This document shows positions 8,166 through 17,869 of a stretch of DNA of 64,000 bases, in pieces. Under the pieces are notes generated by a model. It saw only the letters and a program-made list of their open reading frames with translations, made no database searches and had not been told where the DNA came from. This DNA is from RPQJ01 sp963846315 (lineage in GTDB: Bacteria; Pseudomonadota; Gammaproteobacteria; Steroidobacterales; Steroidobacteraceae): the NCBI GenBank assembly GCA_963846315.1, contig CAWJVM010000003.1, forward strand, positions 81,864 through 145,863, in the 5' to 3' direction. The position numbers and the translations under genes were made by a program. Every line of letters starts with the position of its first letter. Within the stretch, counting starts at the first letter, position 1.

Positions 8166-9374
8166 ATGGCGACCCCTGCGCCGACCCGGAAGAACTTCGT
8201 GCGATCCACCACTGTCTTGTTGCGTTTGCTGCAGCCGGCGCTCGCCGCCGGCGTCGTCCTCGCGCCAGTCCTGCTGCTCACCGCCGGCTGCGCCCAGGCG
8301 CTCGATGGGCCACAGGTCGTAGCCACCGAGCGAGCGAAAGTCCAGCTCGAGGTGATCACGGACGGCCTCGATCATCCCTGGGGACTGGCCTTCCTGCCCG
8401 ATGGCCGTGCGCTGGTCACCGAGCGACCGGGTCGGTTGCGAATCATCGATCGCAACGGCAAGGCCGGCGAGCCGCTGGCCGGCGTGCCCGTCGTGGATGC
8501 GATCGGGCAAGGCGGCTTGCTCGACGTCGCGCTCGATCCAGACTTCGCCAGCAACCAGCGCATTTACCTGTCGTTCGCGGAACAGCGCGGCGATGGAATG
8601 AATGGCACGAGCGTCGCGCGCGCGAGGCTTGGACCCAAGGGGCTCGAGGACGTGACCGTCATTTTCCGGCAGCAGCCAGCGATGAAAGGCGGACATCACT
8701 TCGGGTCGCGACTGGTTTTTGGTCGCGACGGTAACCTGTTCGTGACGCTTGGAGACCGGAACTCCGGTCGCGACAAGGTTCAGCTGCTCGACAACCACAT
8801 CGGCAAGGTCGTGCGCATCGATCGCGATGGCAAGGCTCCGGCGGACAATCCGTACCTCAAGCAGGCAGGCGCGCTGCCGGAGCTCTGGTCGGTCGGTCAT
8901 CGCAACATCCAGGGTGCTGCGCTCGACCCGGCGACGGGTGAGCTCTGGACGAACGAACACGGGCCGAAGGGCGGCGACGAACTGAACCGCACGCTCGGCG
9001 GTCGCAACTACGGCTGGCCGCTCGTCACGTATGGGATGGAGTATTCAGGCAAGCCGGTCAGCGACAAGACCGAGGCGCCGGGTTTGGAGTCACCCGCGCA
9101 CTACTGGGTGCCGTCGATTGCGACGAGCGGACTCGCGTTCTACACGGGGACAGCGATTCCCGAGTGGAAGGGCAACGTGTTCGTGGGTGGCCTGAAGTCG
9201 GGCGAACTCTCGCGGCTCGAAATGCGCGATGGCAGGGTCGTGAGCGAGGAGCGGCTGTTCGGCGAGACGCTCAAGAAACGCATCCGTACGGTCGTGAATG
9301 GATCCGATGGCGCGCTGTATCTGCTCACCGACGATAGTGCAGGGCAGTTGATCCGGGTGACGGCGGCGAAGTAA
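8166..9374 (+). CDS. PQQ-dependent sugar dehydrogenase (GSDH/YliI family)
   Basis: Periplasmic soluble-glucose-dehydrogenase-like beta-propeller, 402 residues, similar to E. coli aldose sugar dehydrogenase YliI, which uses PQQ and Ca2+. The start MATPAPTRK leads into a long signal segment ending near LLTAGCAQAL; whether that Cys is lipidated is unclear because the -3 position is Thr. Family motifs: GLDHPWGLAFLPDGR, MKGGHHFGSRL with the catalytic-type His, WSVGHRNIQG, TNEHGPKGGDE and GGRNYGWP. The frame is open upstream to 7488, but that part overlaps the preceding genes. No PQQ biosynthesis genes are nearby. Confidence 0.9.
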   Translation: MATPAPTRKNFVRSTTVLLRLLQPALAAGVVLAPVLLLTAGCAQALDGPQVVATERAKVQLEVITDGLDHPWGLAFLPDGRALVTERPGRLRIIDRNGKAGEPLAGVPVVDAIGQGGLLDVALDPDFASNQRIYLSFAEQRGDGMNGTSVARARLGPKGLEDVTVIFRQQPAMKGGHHFGSRLVFGRDGNLFVTLGDRNSGRDKVQLLDNHIGKVVRIDRDGKAPADNPYLKQAGALPELWSVGHRNIQGAALDPATGELWTNEHGPKGGDELNRTLGGRNYGWPLVTYGMEYSGKPVSDKTEAPGLESPAHYWVPSIATSGLAFYTGTAIPEWKGNVFVGGLKSGELSRLEMRDGRVVSEERLFGETLKKRIRTVVNGSDGALYLLTDDSAGQLIRVTAAK

Positions 9375-9392
9375 GCCTGAGCATTCGCAACC

Positions 9393-9422
9393 TTCGCTGT
9401 GACGTCGTCACGTTCGTAGAAT
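9393..9422 (+). promoter_or_regulatory. sigma-70-like promoter of the tRNA gene
   Basis: TTCGCT (9393-9398) and TAGAAT (9417-9422, five of six matches to the -10 consensus) with an 18-bp spacer, 12 nt before the tRNA. The spacer holds a perfect short dyad, GTGACG-T-CGTCAC (9399-9411), of unknown meaning. Confidence 0.5.
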
Positions 9423-9434
9423 TCGCGCCGCGGT

Positions 9435-9510
9435 GGGCCTGTAGCACAGCGGTTAGTGCAGGGGACTCATAATCCCTTGGTCCTGGGTTCGAATCCCAGC
9501 GGGCCCACCA
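9435..9510 (+). tRNA. tRNA with CAU anticodon, probably tRNA-Ile2
   Basis: Complete 76-nt cloverleaf with encoded CCA. Acceptor GGGCCTG/CGGGCCC with a T-G pair, discriminator A, D-stem GCAC/GTGC, anticodon stem GGGGA/TCCCT with loop CTCATAA (anticodon CAT), and T-arm CTGGG-TTCGAAT-CCCAG. The anticodon fits elongator Met or the lysidine-modified isoleucine tRNA. The stretch ACTCATAATC followed by CTTGGTC closely resembles E. coli tRNA-Ile2 (ileX/Y) rather than metT, so Ile2 is preferred. The tRNA call is firm; identity is about 60% sure. Confidence 0.95.
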
Positions 9511-9708
9511 CATTCACTTCGGCCTCTGGCCGGGATATTCGAAGGCACGGCCCGTGGATGCACGTTTGCCCATGGTCGCCGGTTTAGATTGAAAGCACAC
9601 TTTGCCGCAGACGAATTCGACGACGCATCACAAAGGCTCGCAGAGCCTGCGACGCAGGCGACTTCAGGTAGCAATTCAGCCCATCATTCTACGAACGACA
9701 GGAATCTC

Positions 9709-10866
9709 ATGAATTTCGATCCCGAGGCCGCGACCGCCGCCTACATCGCCTCACTCGGCCCCGACGCACTGGCCAAAGCGGCGGCGTACACCACCGGCGG
9801 TCACTGGTTGCTGCTCTGGAACCTGCTGGTCTCGGCGCTCGTCGCGTGGCTGATCGTGCGCTCCGGAATTCTGGCGCGCATCAGCACGAAGGTCGGCACC
9901 CGCCGATTCAACCTCAGGGCTTTCGTGATTGCCGCGGTGTACTTCCTCGTTGCAAACCTGATCTCACTGCCATGGACGCTGTACCAGGAGTGGTGGCGCG
10001 AACTCGGTTACGGTCGCACCAGCCAGCCGCTCGGCGACTTCCTCGGCCAGTCGGCCCTCAGCGTCGCCATTTTCGCCGTGCTCTTCGGTTTGTTCTTCGT
10101 CGGCGTCTACGGGTTGATGCGCCGGACGGGCCGCTTCTGGTGGGCATGGTCGGGCGCCCTGACGGCGTTCGCGCTGTCGGCGTTCCTGCTCGCGGGCCCG
10201 GTGTTCATCGAGCCGCTCTTCAACGACTACAAGCCCGTGCCTGGGGGCGAGGTGCGCGACGCGCTGGTGGTGATGGCGAAGCAGGCGGGTGTGCCCGAAG
10301 ACCGCATCTTCGTCTACGACGGTTCCCGCCAGTCGAACAACTTCACGGCCAATGTCTCGGGTATCGCGGGTTCGGCCCGCATCGCCATTTCCGACATCGC
10401 GTTCAAGGGCGCGTCGCTCGACGAAGTGAAGGCAGTCACGGGCCACGAGATCGGACACTACGTGCTGGGTCACGTCTGGCGAACCGTGATCCTGCTGTCC
10501 GTGCTGGCGGTGCTGTTCTTCTTCGTCGCGGACCGCACGTTTCCGTGGTTCGCGCGCGCGTTCAACAGCAGCGCGACGATCGGCGACCCGACAGGGCTGC
10601 CGGTGCTGGTGTTCATGATTTCGTTGCTCCTGCTGTTCGCGCAGCCGCTCGTGAACGGCACGATCCGCATGGGCGAGAACGAGGCTGACCAGTACTCGCT
10701 CGAGAACGTGAATTTGCCGGACGCCCTGGCAACCGCATTGGTGAAGACCGCCGAGTATCGAAATCCGCGGCCGGGCGAACTCGAGGAAACGCTGTTCTAC
10801 ACGCACCCCTCGGTCGAGCGACGAGTGCGGCGCGCGATGGATTGGAAGGCGTCCCACCCGCAGTGA
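9709..10866 (+). CDS. M48 family (STE24-like) membrane metallopeptidase
   Basis: Integral-membrane zinc protease of 385 residues, similar to CAAX prenyl protease 1/Ste24. It has several transmembrane helices, the zinc motif HEIGHYVLGH (HExxH) near residue 247 and the downstream glutamate ligand in NEADQYSLEN near 325. The M48 C-terminal region (LFYTHPSVERRVRRA) is present. The frame runs upstream to 9589, but the ATG at 9709 has AGGA at 6-7 nt and begins the membrane fold. Bacterial members take part in membrane protein quality control; the substrate here is unknown. Confidence 0.9.
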   Translation: MNFDPEAATAAYIASLGPDALAKAAAYTTGGHWLLLWNLLVSALVAWLIVRSGILARISTKVGTRRFNLRAFVIAAVYFLVANLISLPWTLYQEWWRELGYGRTSQPLGDFLGQSALSVAIFAVLFGLFFVGVYGLMRRTGRFWWAWSGALTAFALSAFLLAGPVFIEPLFNDYKPVPGGEVRDALVVMAKQAGVPEDRIFVYDGSRQSNNFTANVSGIAGSARIAISDIAFKGASLDEVKAVTGHEIGHYVLGHVWRTVILLSVLAVLFFFVADRTFPWFARAFNSSATIGDPTGLPVLVFMISLLLLFAQPLVNGTIRMGENEADQYSLENVNLPDALATALVKTAEYRNPRPGELEETLFYTHPSVERRVRRAMDWKASHPQ

Positions 10867-10942
10867 TGCGAGCGGCCGGGCACGGGTCTTGCCAGTCAGG
10901 CGGAGTTCCGCGGCCCGGACTGACCTGCGCCCCGCAACGCGG

Positions 10943-12734
10943 CTAGGTGTCGCGCCGGGCCTGCAGGATCTCGAGCATGCGTACGCGCGCCGAGTTCGAG
11001 TGGATGAGCAGCACCAGCGCGTCGCCGGGACGGGCCCACTCGAGCGCCATCAGTGCCGCATCGACCTCTGATGGGCAGATCGGCACGGCGGCTTCCGGCA
11101 ACCCCGTCCGCAACAGTGCATTGCGGATGATGGCGGGCACCTCGCCGGGCTGACGTCCACGCAGGTGGCCTTCGTCTTCCTTCACCACGATCAGGTCGGG
11201 CCCGAATTCAGCCGCGACGAAGGCGAGTTCCTCGATGTCGGCGTTGAGTCGGTTGCCCGCGTGGCCCAGCAGCATGCCGATGCGTCCACCCGGTGCGCGC
11301 AATTGCTGTGCCACGCGCATCACGCCGCGCAGTCCGTCCGGGTTGTGGGCGTAGTCGACGATGATCTTCACGCCGCCGATGTCGAAGCGCATGAGTCGCC
11401 CGGCGTTGTCACCAAGGTCGCGACCGAAGGTCGCAAACACCTGTGCGATGGTGGCCGGCGGCACACCGAGTCTTCGCCGCGACCAGCGCAGCCCCCGCGA
11501 GATTCTCGACGTTGTACGTCGCTGCGCCATCGATCGTCAGCGGCATGTCGTTGATGGCGCCCAGGTCGTGCTCGCCGCCATGCAGCGATAGCCGCAGGCG
11601 CCCGGCACGAACGCCCGACGTGGCGCCGTGCAGCGTGCGATGGTGCGCGAGCAGCCGGAAGTTCGTAGTCCCGCGCGAACCAGCCAAGCGTCGGCTGCCA
11701 ACCCAGCCGGTCCCGCAGCACAGTGCTCTTCGCGCAGAGCAGCGTGTCATCGGCATTCAACACCAGCAGCCCGTCGCGACTCGAGCAGGTGGGCGATGCT
11801 GAGCTTGACGTCCGCGAGACCGTCCAGGTCGTCGATGCCGTATTCGCCGAAATGATCCGGACTGATGTTGGTGACGATCGCCACGTCCGCGCGGTCCGCT
11901 GCGAGACCACGGCGCAGGATGCCGCCCCGGGCCGTTTCGATGACGGCCGCTTCCACGCTCGTGTTGCGCAGCACGAGACGAGTCCCTGCCGGCCCCGAGT
12001 AGTCGCCCGCCGCCACCGGCTGGCGGTCGATGAACACGCCGTCGGTGCAGTTGAACCCATCGCGCCAGCCATGGGCACGCGCGCACGCGGCGACGAGTCG
12101 CACGGTGGTGGTCTTGCCGTTCGATCCAGTGATGGCCGCGATCGGCACGGTGTGCAGCGAATCCCACGGCACCGAGTCCGAGAGCGGGCAGTGCATCGAG
12201 TGCCCAACCGTGGCCGCCCTTGCCGGCGCCGAGTGTCAGAGTTGTTTCGTCCAGCAGGTGACCGACGCCGCGCGCCGTTGCGGCATCGACCAGGGCGACG
12301 ACGTCGGGACGCTGCTCGCTGGCAGCACGCATCGCCAGCCTGGCCAGCGCGGCGCCTTCCTCCAGCACCGGCGGGATCACGTCGGCTGGATCGACGGCAT
12401 CCTCGAGGTAATCCGCCAGCAGGTCGTCGGTGACACTTGCCCAGCGGGCCGGATCGCGCTCGTGCAGCGTCGCGCAGAGCGCCCATTCGTTGAGTTCGGT
12501 CGCGGTGAATAGTTGGTCGACCGGTGCCTGCAGCGCGAGCGAAACACCCGTCGCGTGCCGGCGCGCAACGATGGCGGGGGCGACGGGCGATCCGGGCGCG
12601 ATCCGGTCCCAGCCCAGGTGCCGACGCGCACGTTCGACGCGCGCGCGCCAGCCGGACAACAGCGCGTCGTCGATTTCGACGCCGACCGTTTCCAGCACGG
12701 CGCCCGTGCCGGCGAAGAACAGGTTGCCACCCAT
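10943..12734 (-). pseudogene. Mur-ligase-family companion of cyanophycin synthetase; frame broken by four +1 insertions
   Basis: Joining frames gives about 600 residues with an N-terminal domain of roughly 170 residues (no ATP-grasp signature seen), the Mur-ligase P-loop GSNGKTTTVRL, ETARGGILRRG, NISPDHFGEYG, LVLNADD and the C-terminal domain (VKIIVDYAHNPDGLRGVMRV). It lies directly downstream of cphA on the same strand; similar genes accompany cphA in other Proteobacteria and their reaction is not established. Each frame change needs one base removed, near 12178, 11779, 11657 and 11471. No in-frame stop interrupts the joined reading. The ATG at 12734 is used, though the frame (including DDSRRL) runs upstream to the cphA stop, so the true start may be an unusual codon near 12779. 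The even +1 pattern suggests sequence error at least as strongly as decay. Confidence 0.8.
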
Positions 12735-12775
12735 CAGGCGACGCGAATCGTCGAGGGGCAGGGTGTGCTCGGCGT

Positions 12776-15721
12776 TCAGTCTTCCGTCTCCGGCGCGATC
12801 CAGACGCCGCGCTCGTCACGAATGACTCCCGGCATGAGCTGCTCGGTGAGTTCGCCGGCTTCGTGCGTGCCGACGACATCCGCTGGCTCCGCGGGAGCGG
12901 GACGCGGCGCGGGATTGCGCACGGCCTCGCTCGTCGGGCGGGTCAGGTCCTGGATGTCAGGCATCGGCGCCAAACTGTCGACCGCCATGAAGCCGCCGAT
13001 ACCGGAGACTTCGCCCGCGCCCGGCGTGACTTCGCCCGGCATCGTCAGCGCTGAACCCGGGGCCGGCGACGTGGCAGAACGAAACTTGGTGATCTGCTTC
13101 CACGACCGGATCAGCGCGTCGGCGAAGATCAGCAGCAGGTCGCCCGGCTGTCCCATGTTGCAGCGCGGCATCGATCGCTTCCTGTTCGTCCGGGATGACC
13201 GATATCGCCGACGCCGGCACGCCGCGCGACTGCAACTGCGCGGCCTGCAGTTTCGGCACTTCGTCGGGAGCCGCGGTCGCGCAGGCTGTCGTCGCGGCGG
13301 CAGATGTAGTGATCGAAGCGGCCGGCCACCGCATCGGCGATCGCGCGCAGGTCTTCGTCGCGGCGGTCGCCCGGACCGGCCAGCACGACGATGCGGCGTC
13401 CCGTCACGTCCAGCCGCTGCGCGAGGTCCGCCATCGCGGCGACCGCGTGCGCGTTGTGGCCGTAGTCGAACAGCACCTTGAACGGATGCTCGTTGAACAC
13501 GTTCATGCGGCCCGGCGCCTGGAAGAACGTCGAGTCGAACGTGCGCAGGCCGTGGCGGATCGCGTCGAGCTTGATGCCGAGCGAAAACGCCATCGCCGCC
13601 GCGAACATCGCGTTCTGCACGTTGTGCATCGCGCGGCCTTCGAGCGTCGCCGGGATCAGGTGCGTCCACACCAGCGGGATGTGGCTGCTGCGGTCGTACA
13701 GCGTGATCATCTGGCCGTTGACGCCGGCTTCGAGCGCGCAGGCGCGGCCGCCGGCACGGATGTGCTCGCGCACCAGTCCGTGCTGCGGGTTCATCGTGAC
13801 GTAGCAGATGCTCTTGGCTTCGGTGTAGCCCGACATCTTGAGCACGAGCGGGTCGTCGGCGTTCAGCACCGCGCAATCCTTCGCCACTTCGATCACGACG
13901 CGCTTCACGTCGGCCAGCTGGTCGAGCGTGTCGATGCCCTTGAGGCCGAGGTGATCCGACTGCACGTTGAGCACGGCGCCGACGTTGACCTCGGGCACGC
14001 CCATGCCGGCGCGCAGCAGGCCGCCACGCGCGGTTTCGAGAATCGCGATGTCGATCTGCGGATCGGCGAGCACCATGCGCGCGGACACCGGGCCGGTCAT
14101 GTCGCCCTGCACCGTGCGCTGACCGTCGATGTAGACGCCGTCGGTCGTGGTGAGACCCGGCGTATAGCCCGCCATCTTGGTGATGTGCGACAGCATGCGC
14201 GCCGTCGTGGTCTTGCCGTTGGTGCCGGTGAGCGCCGCGATCGGCACGCGGGTGGGCGAGCCGGTCGGGAACAGCATGTCGATGACCGGACCCGCGACGT
14301 CGCGCGGCGTGCCTTCGCTCGGCGCCACGTGCATGCGGAAGCCGGGCGCCGCATTCACTTCGCAGATGCCGCCGCCGATCTTGCGGTAGCTCTCGGTGAT
14401 GTCGGTCGAGAGAAAGTCGACGCCGCCGACGTCGAGGCCCACGGCCTGCACGGCGCGCACCGCCATTTCACGATTGTCGGGATGGATGACGTCGGTGACG
14501 TCGGTCGCCGTGCCGCCCGTCGAGAGGTTGGCGGTGGAGCGCAGGTACACGATCTGGCCCGACGCCGGTACGGACTCTGCCGTCAGGCCCACCTTCTCCA
14601 GCATCTTCTGCGCCTGGCCGTCGAGTTCGAGGCGCGTCAGCACCTTCTCGTGGCCGACGCCGCGGCGCGGATCCTGGTTCACGACCTCGATCAGCTCGAC
14701 GATGTTCCTGGCGCCGTCGCCGACGACGTGGCCCGGCGTGCGGCGGGTGGCCGCGACGAGTTCACCGTTGACGACCAGCAGGCGATGATCGTCGCCTTCG
14801 AGGTAGGTCTCGACGATCACCGAGCGCGACTGTTCCTTGGCGATGACGGAAGCCCTGCACCACCTCGTCTTCGCTCGTGAGCTTGATCGAGATGCCGCGG
14901 CCGTGATTGCCGTTGTACGGCTTGGTCACGACCGGGTAGCCGATGCGCCGCGCCGCGCGGGCTGCCTGGCCTTCGGTCTGCACCAGCTCCTGTTGCGGCA
15001 CGGGCAGGCCCAGTGTCGCGAGGATCTTGTTGGTTTCTTCCTTGTCGCTCGCGAGTTCGACCGCGATGTGCGACGTGCGGCCGGTGACGGTGGCCTGGAT
15101 GCGCTGCTGGTAACGGCCGTGCCCGAGTTGCACCAGCGACTGGTCGTTCAGGCGCAGCCAGGGAATGCCGCGACCTTCCGCCGCACGCACCAGCGACGCC
15201 GTCGACGGACCGAGCGCACGGCGCTGCGCGAAGCGGATGAATTCGTCGCGCGCTTCTGGCCAGTTCCAGCCTTCGGGCACGCTGTCCGGCGGACGGATGG
15301 CGTCGGGCAGCAGCGAGCACAGCAGCCGGAGCGCGAGTTCGCCGGCAGCGATGCCTTCGTCACGCTGCGCGTATTCATAGACGACCGTGTAGACGCCCGG
15401 CGCACCAGCACTGCGCGTCTTGCCGAAGGTGACGTTCTCTCCGGCGATGTTCTGCAGTTCGATCGCGACGTGCTCGAGCACGTGACCGAGCCAGGTGCCC
15501 TCGTCCTCGCGCATGCGGCGGAAGAAGCCGCCCGGTTCGCGATAGGAGCAGCCGTGTTCGGCGAGGCCGGGGAGCGCTGCCGCGAGCCCGTCCACGAAGT
15601 CGCCGCCGAGCCGGCCGGTGGGCCAGTGCTCGAGTTCGCCCAGGTCGAGTTCGAGCCGGATGACGGGGAAATGTGCGTAAAGCGAAGGCCCGACGTAAAC
15701 GGACCGGTCCAGGATGCGCAT
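12776..15721 (-). pseudogene. cphA: cyanophycin synthetase; frame broken by three +1 insertions
   Basis: Cyanophycin synthetase makes multi-L-arginyl-poly-L-aspartate, with an ATP-grasp domain adding Asp and a Mur-ligase-like domain adding Arg. The first frame (from ATG 15721, GGGAG 9 nt upstream) gives the N-domain and the start of ATP-grasp (KPYNGNHGRGISIKLTS). The second gives VIVETYLEGDDHRLLVVNGE, the Mur P-loop GTNGKTTTARML near 14210-14237 and DYGHNAHAVAAM. The third and fourth give the C-terminus, including DEQEAIDAALQHG and GDLLLIFADALIRSWKQI. Single extra bases lie near 14842, 13271 and 13151. Corrected length is about 980 residues, longer than cyanobacterial CphA because of a Pro/Glu-rich tail of roughly 100 residues. 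If the insertions are real, the gene is dead. Confidence 0.88.
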
Positions 15722-15749
15722 CCCCGGCTCCCTCCCTGTCGATGAAGTT

Positions 15750-16589
15750 TTATTCTTTCCGAACGGCGAGCGATCCAGCCTGCGCCAGCCGCGTGTGCAG
15801 GTTGAAGGTCGCCCCGGCGACCAGCATGTGCAACTTCAGGCCCAGCAGGCACACCGGCTGCCCCTCGTTGACGGCGTCCATCGACGAGAACGAGACGTCG
15901 CTGGCATCGACGATCATCACGCCGCCGCTGCCTTCGACCTCGACGGTCTCGTCGGGGCCGATGAATGCCGCCGTGTCCTCGTCGAGGCCGATGCCGATCG
16001 CGAACGGGTTGTACGCCAGTGCCGTGAGCAGGCGGCCGAGCCGGTCGCGCTGACGGAAGTGCTGGTCGATGATGAAGCGGTTGGTGAGGCCCAGGCCAGG
16101 CGCCAGTCGCACGCTGCCCGAGATCACCGAGGAGCCTTCGTCGCCGAACGCGATCATGTGCTCGCTCAGGATGCTGGCGCCGGCGCTGGTGCCGCCGACG
16201 GTCACACCGTGGGCGTTGCGCTGGCGGATCAGTTTGGCGACGGGCGTGCCGCCGAGCAGCGTCGAAATTCGCAGCTGGTTGCCGCCCGTAAAGAAGACTC
16301 CGGTTGCCGCTTCGAGACGCTGCAGGCGGCCCGGCTCCTGGCAGTCGCGGCGCGTGTCGAAGTCCATCGACGTGACGCGAGCCGCGCCGATGTCGCGAAA
16401 CAGTTTCTCGTAGCGTGGCCCCGTCTCGGAGAGGCGGCTGGCGGTCGGAATGACGACGATGTCGGCGTCACGGCCGCCCGACACGTGCACGAACCGCTCG
16501 AGGATATGGCGGTCGTTCTCTTTGTTCTCGGCGCCGCCGATCGGGATGATCCAGCCGCGGGTTCCGCCTTCGGGGACGATGCTCGGCAA
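15750..16589 (-). CDS. cphB: cyanophycinase
   Basis: Serine exopeptidase of family S51 that cuts cyanophycin into beta-Asp-Arg dipeptides, 279 residues, intact. The nucleophile serine is in GGTSAGAS (about residue 130), and the other family signatures IIPIGGAENKE, FFTGGNQLRI and GIGLDEDTAAFI are present. The start is taken as the TTG at 16589, because TAGGAG sits 8 nt upstream and includes the stop codon of iadA; the frame runs further upstream only inside iadA. The gene ends 29 bp before cphA. A cytoplasmic location fits the lack of a signal peptide. Confidence 0.93.
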   Translation of the reverse strand: MPSIVPEGGTRGWIIPIGGAENKENDRHILERFVHVSGGRDADIVVIPTASRLSETGPRYEKLFRDIGAARVTSMDFDTRRDCQEPGRLQRLEAATGVFFTGGNQLRISTLLGGTPVAKLIRQRNAHGVTVGGTSAGASILSEHMIAFGDEGSSVISGSVRLAPGLGLTNRFIIDQHFRQRDRLGRLLTALAYNPFAIGIGLDEDTAAFIGPDETVEVEGSGGVMIVDASDVSFSSMDAVNEGQPVCLLGLKLHMLVAGATFNLHTRLAQAGSLAVRKE

Positions 16590-16599
16590 CGTGCTGCTC

Positions 16600-17775
16600 C
16601 TAGCGATTCTCGAACGTACCCCGCCGGACGGCCTGACCGTCCCGGACGTGGATTTCCCCACGAATAATGACCGTATGCGCGCCGCCTGTCGCGTCCAATG
16701 CAACGAGATCGGCGTCGGCACCGGCTGCGACCCGGCCCTTCCCGGCGAGTCGCAGCAGGCGGGCCGGATTGCCGGTGAAAGCGGGGAGGGCGGTTTGCAG
16801 CGGCATGCCGCCATCGACCAACGTCCGCAGCGTCTCGAGCAGGGCGCCGGATTGACCTATGTCCATGCTGCTGACCCGGCCCTCGGCGTCGAAGCAGGGC
16901 AGGCAGCCGCCCGCATCGGAACTGATCGTCACCCGGTCCGCCGGGGCCCCGCTTGCCAGGTAGCGCTGCAGGCCCTCCGCGGCGCTCCAGGCGTCCTCGC
17001 CGTCCTCGACCGGAAACGCGGTCAGGTCGATGCAACAGCCTTCCCCGGCCAGCGCGACGGCCTCGTCGAACAGCGCCCGGCGGCGATTCACGTGCGTGGG
17101 GTTGAATACGCGTGCCGGGATTTCGGACTCACTCAGCGCGCGACGCACGAACGCGAGGCCGCGCGGGCCGTCACCCAGGTGAAGATGCAGCACACCCGCC
17201 TTGCCGGTCATCAGTCCGGCGACGTGGGCATCGGCCGCGAGTCGGAGAATCTCGTCGAAGGTTGGCTGGCTCGAGCGGTGATCGCTGATCGCGAGTTCGC
17301 CGATACCTAGCAACGGTTCGAGCAGCACGAGATCGCCACGCACGCTGCCGGTGACGGTGGCGAGCGGCACGTGATAGCCCCCGGCGTAGCCGAACGCGTT
17401 GAGGCCCTCTTCGCGCAGGGCGTAGACCTGTGCCAGCAGGTCGCGGGGAGCGCGCGTCACGTCGTCCGTGCCGAGCAGTCCGACGACGGTCGTAATGCCC
17501 GCCAGCGTGTAGCGTGTCAGCGGCACCGCCGGGACCCGGGTCTTGAACCCGGCTTCACCGCCACCGCCCGTAATGTGCACGTGACCGTCGATGAGGCCGG
17601 GGATCAGCCGCAGTCCTGCGAGGTCGATTTCTGTGACGCCGGCGGTGAGCGCCGCAGGCATCGCGGGGAGATCCGTGCCCGGACCCAGCCAGAGCACCGT
17701 ACCGCCGCCAAGCAGGAGGGACTGCAGGCCCAGGGGGCGGGGTGAGTAGACGTCGGCGTTGCGGAGTAGCAGCAC
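16600..17775 (-). CDS. iadA: beta-aspartyl-peptidase (isoaspartyl dipeptidase)
   Basis: Binuclear zinc amidohydrolase of 391 residues that hydrolyses beta-aspartyl dipeptides, here most likely the beta-Asp-Arg released by cyanophycinase. Metal motifs: HVH in PGLIDGHVHITGGGGE, the bridging Glu in IGELAISDHR, HLHLGDG, and the late Asp in ISSDAGGCLPCFD. Start is GTG at 17775. It heads the minus-strand series iadA-cphB-cphA-Mur ligase, a complete synthesis and recycling set for cyanophycin; the iadA stop lies within the cphB ribosome-binding site. Confidence 0.94.
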   Translation of the reverse strand: MLLLRNADVYSPRPLGLQSLLLGGGTVLWLGPGTDLPAMPAALTAGVTEIDLAGLRLIPGLIDGHVHITGGGGEAGFKTRVPAVPLTRYTLAGITTVVGLLGTDDVTRAPRDLLAQVYALREEGLNAFGYAGGYHVPLATVTGSVRGDLVLLEPLLGIGELAISDHRSSQPTFDEILRLAADAHVAGLMTGKAGVLHLHLGDGPRGLAFVRRALSESEIPARVFNPTHVNRRRALFDEAVALAGEGCCIDLTAFPVEDGEDAWSAAEGLQRYLASGAPADRVTISSDAGGCLPCFDAEGRVSSMDIGQSGALLETLRTLVDGGMPLQTALPAFTGNPARLLRLAGKGRVAAGADADLVALDATGGAHTVIIRGEIHVRDGQAVRRGTFENR

Positions 17776-17869
17776 GTGACGCAGGTTACCAGACGCCGCG
17801 GCTCAGCCAGCAGCCCCAGCGGTCCGGCCGACGGTAGAAGGGGCGCCGGTTGCCGGGCGCCCCCGGATG

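Noticed and set aside
9325..9513. 62-codon open frame antisense to the tRNA (MWWARWDSNPGPRDYESPAL)
   Set aside because: It is the translated complement of the tRNA, a well-known false protein; the tRNA is complete.
11471..14842. Programmed frameshifting to explain the broken cphA and Mur-ligase frames
   Set aside because: Seven events with no common slippery heptamer or downstream structure; sequence error or decay is simpler.
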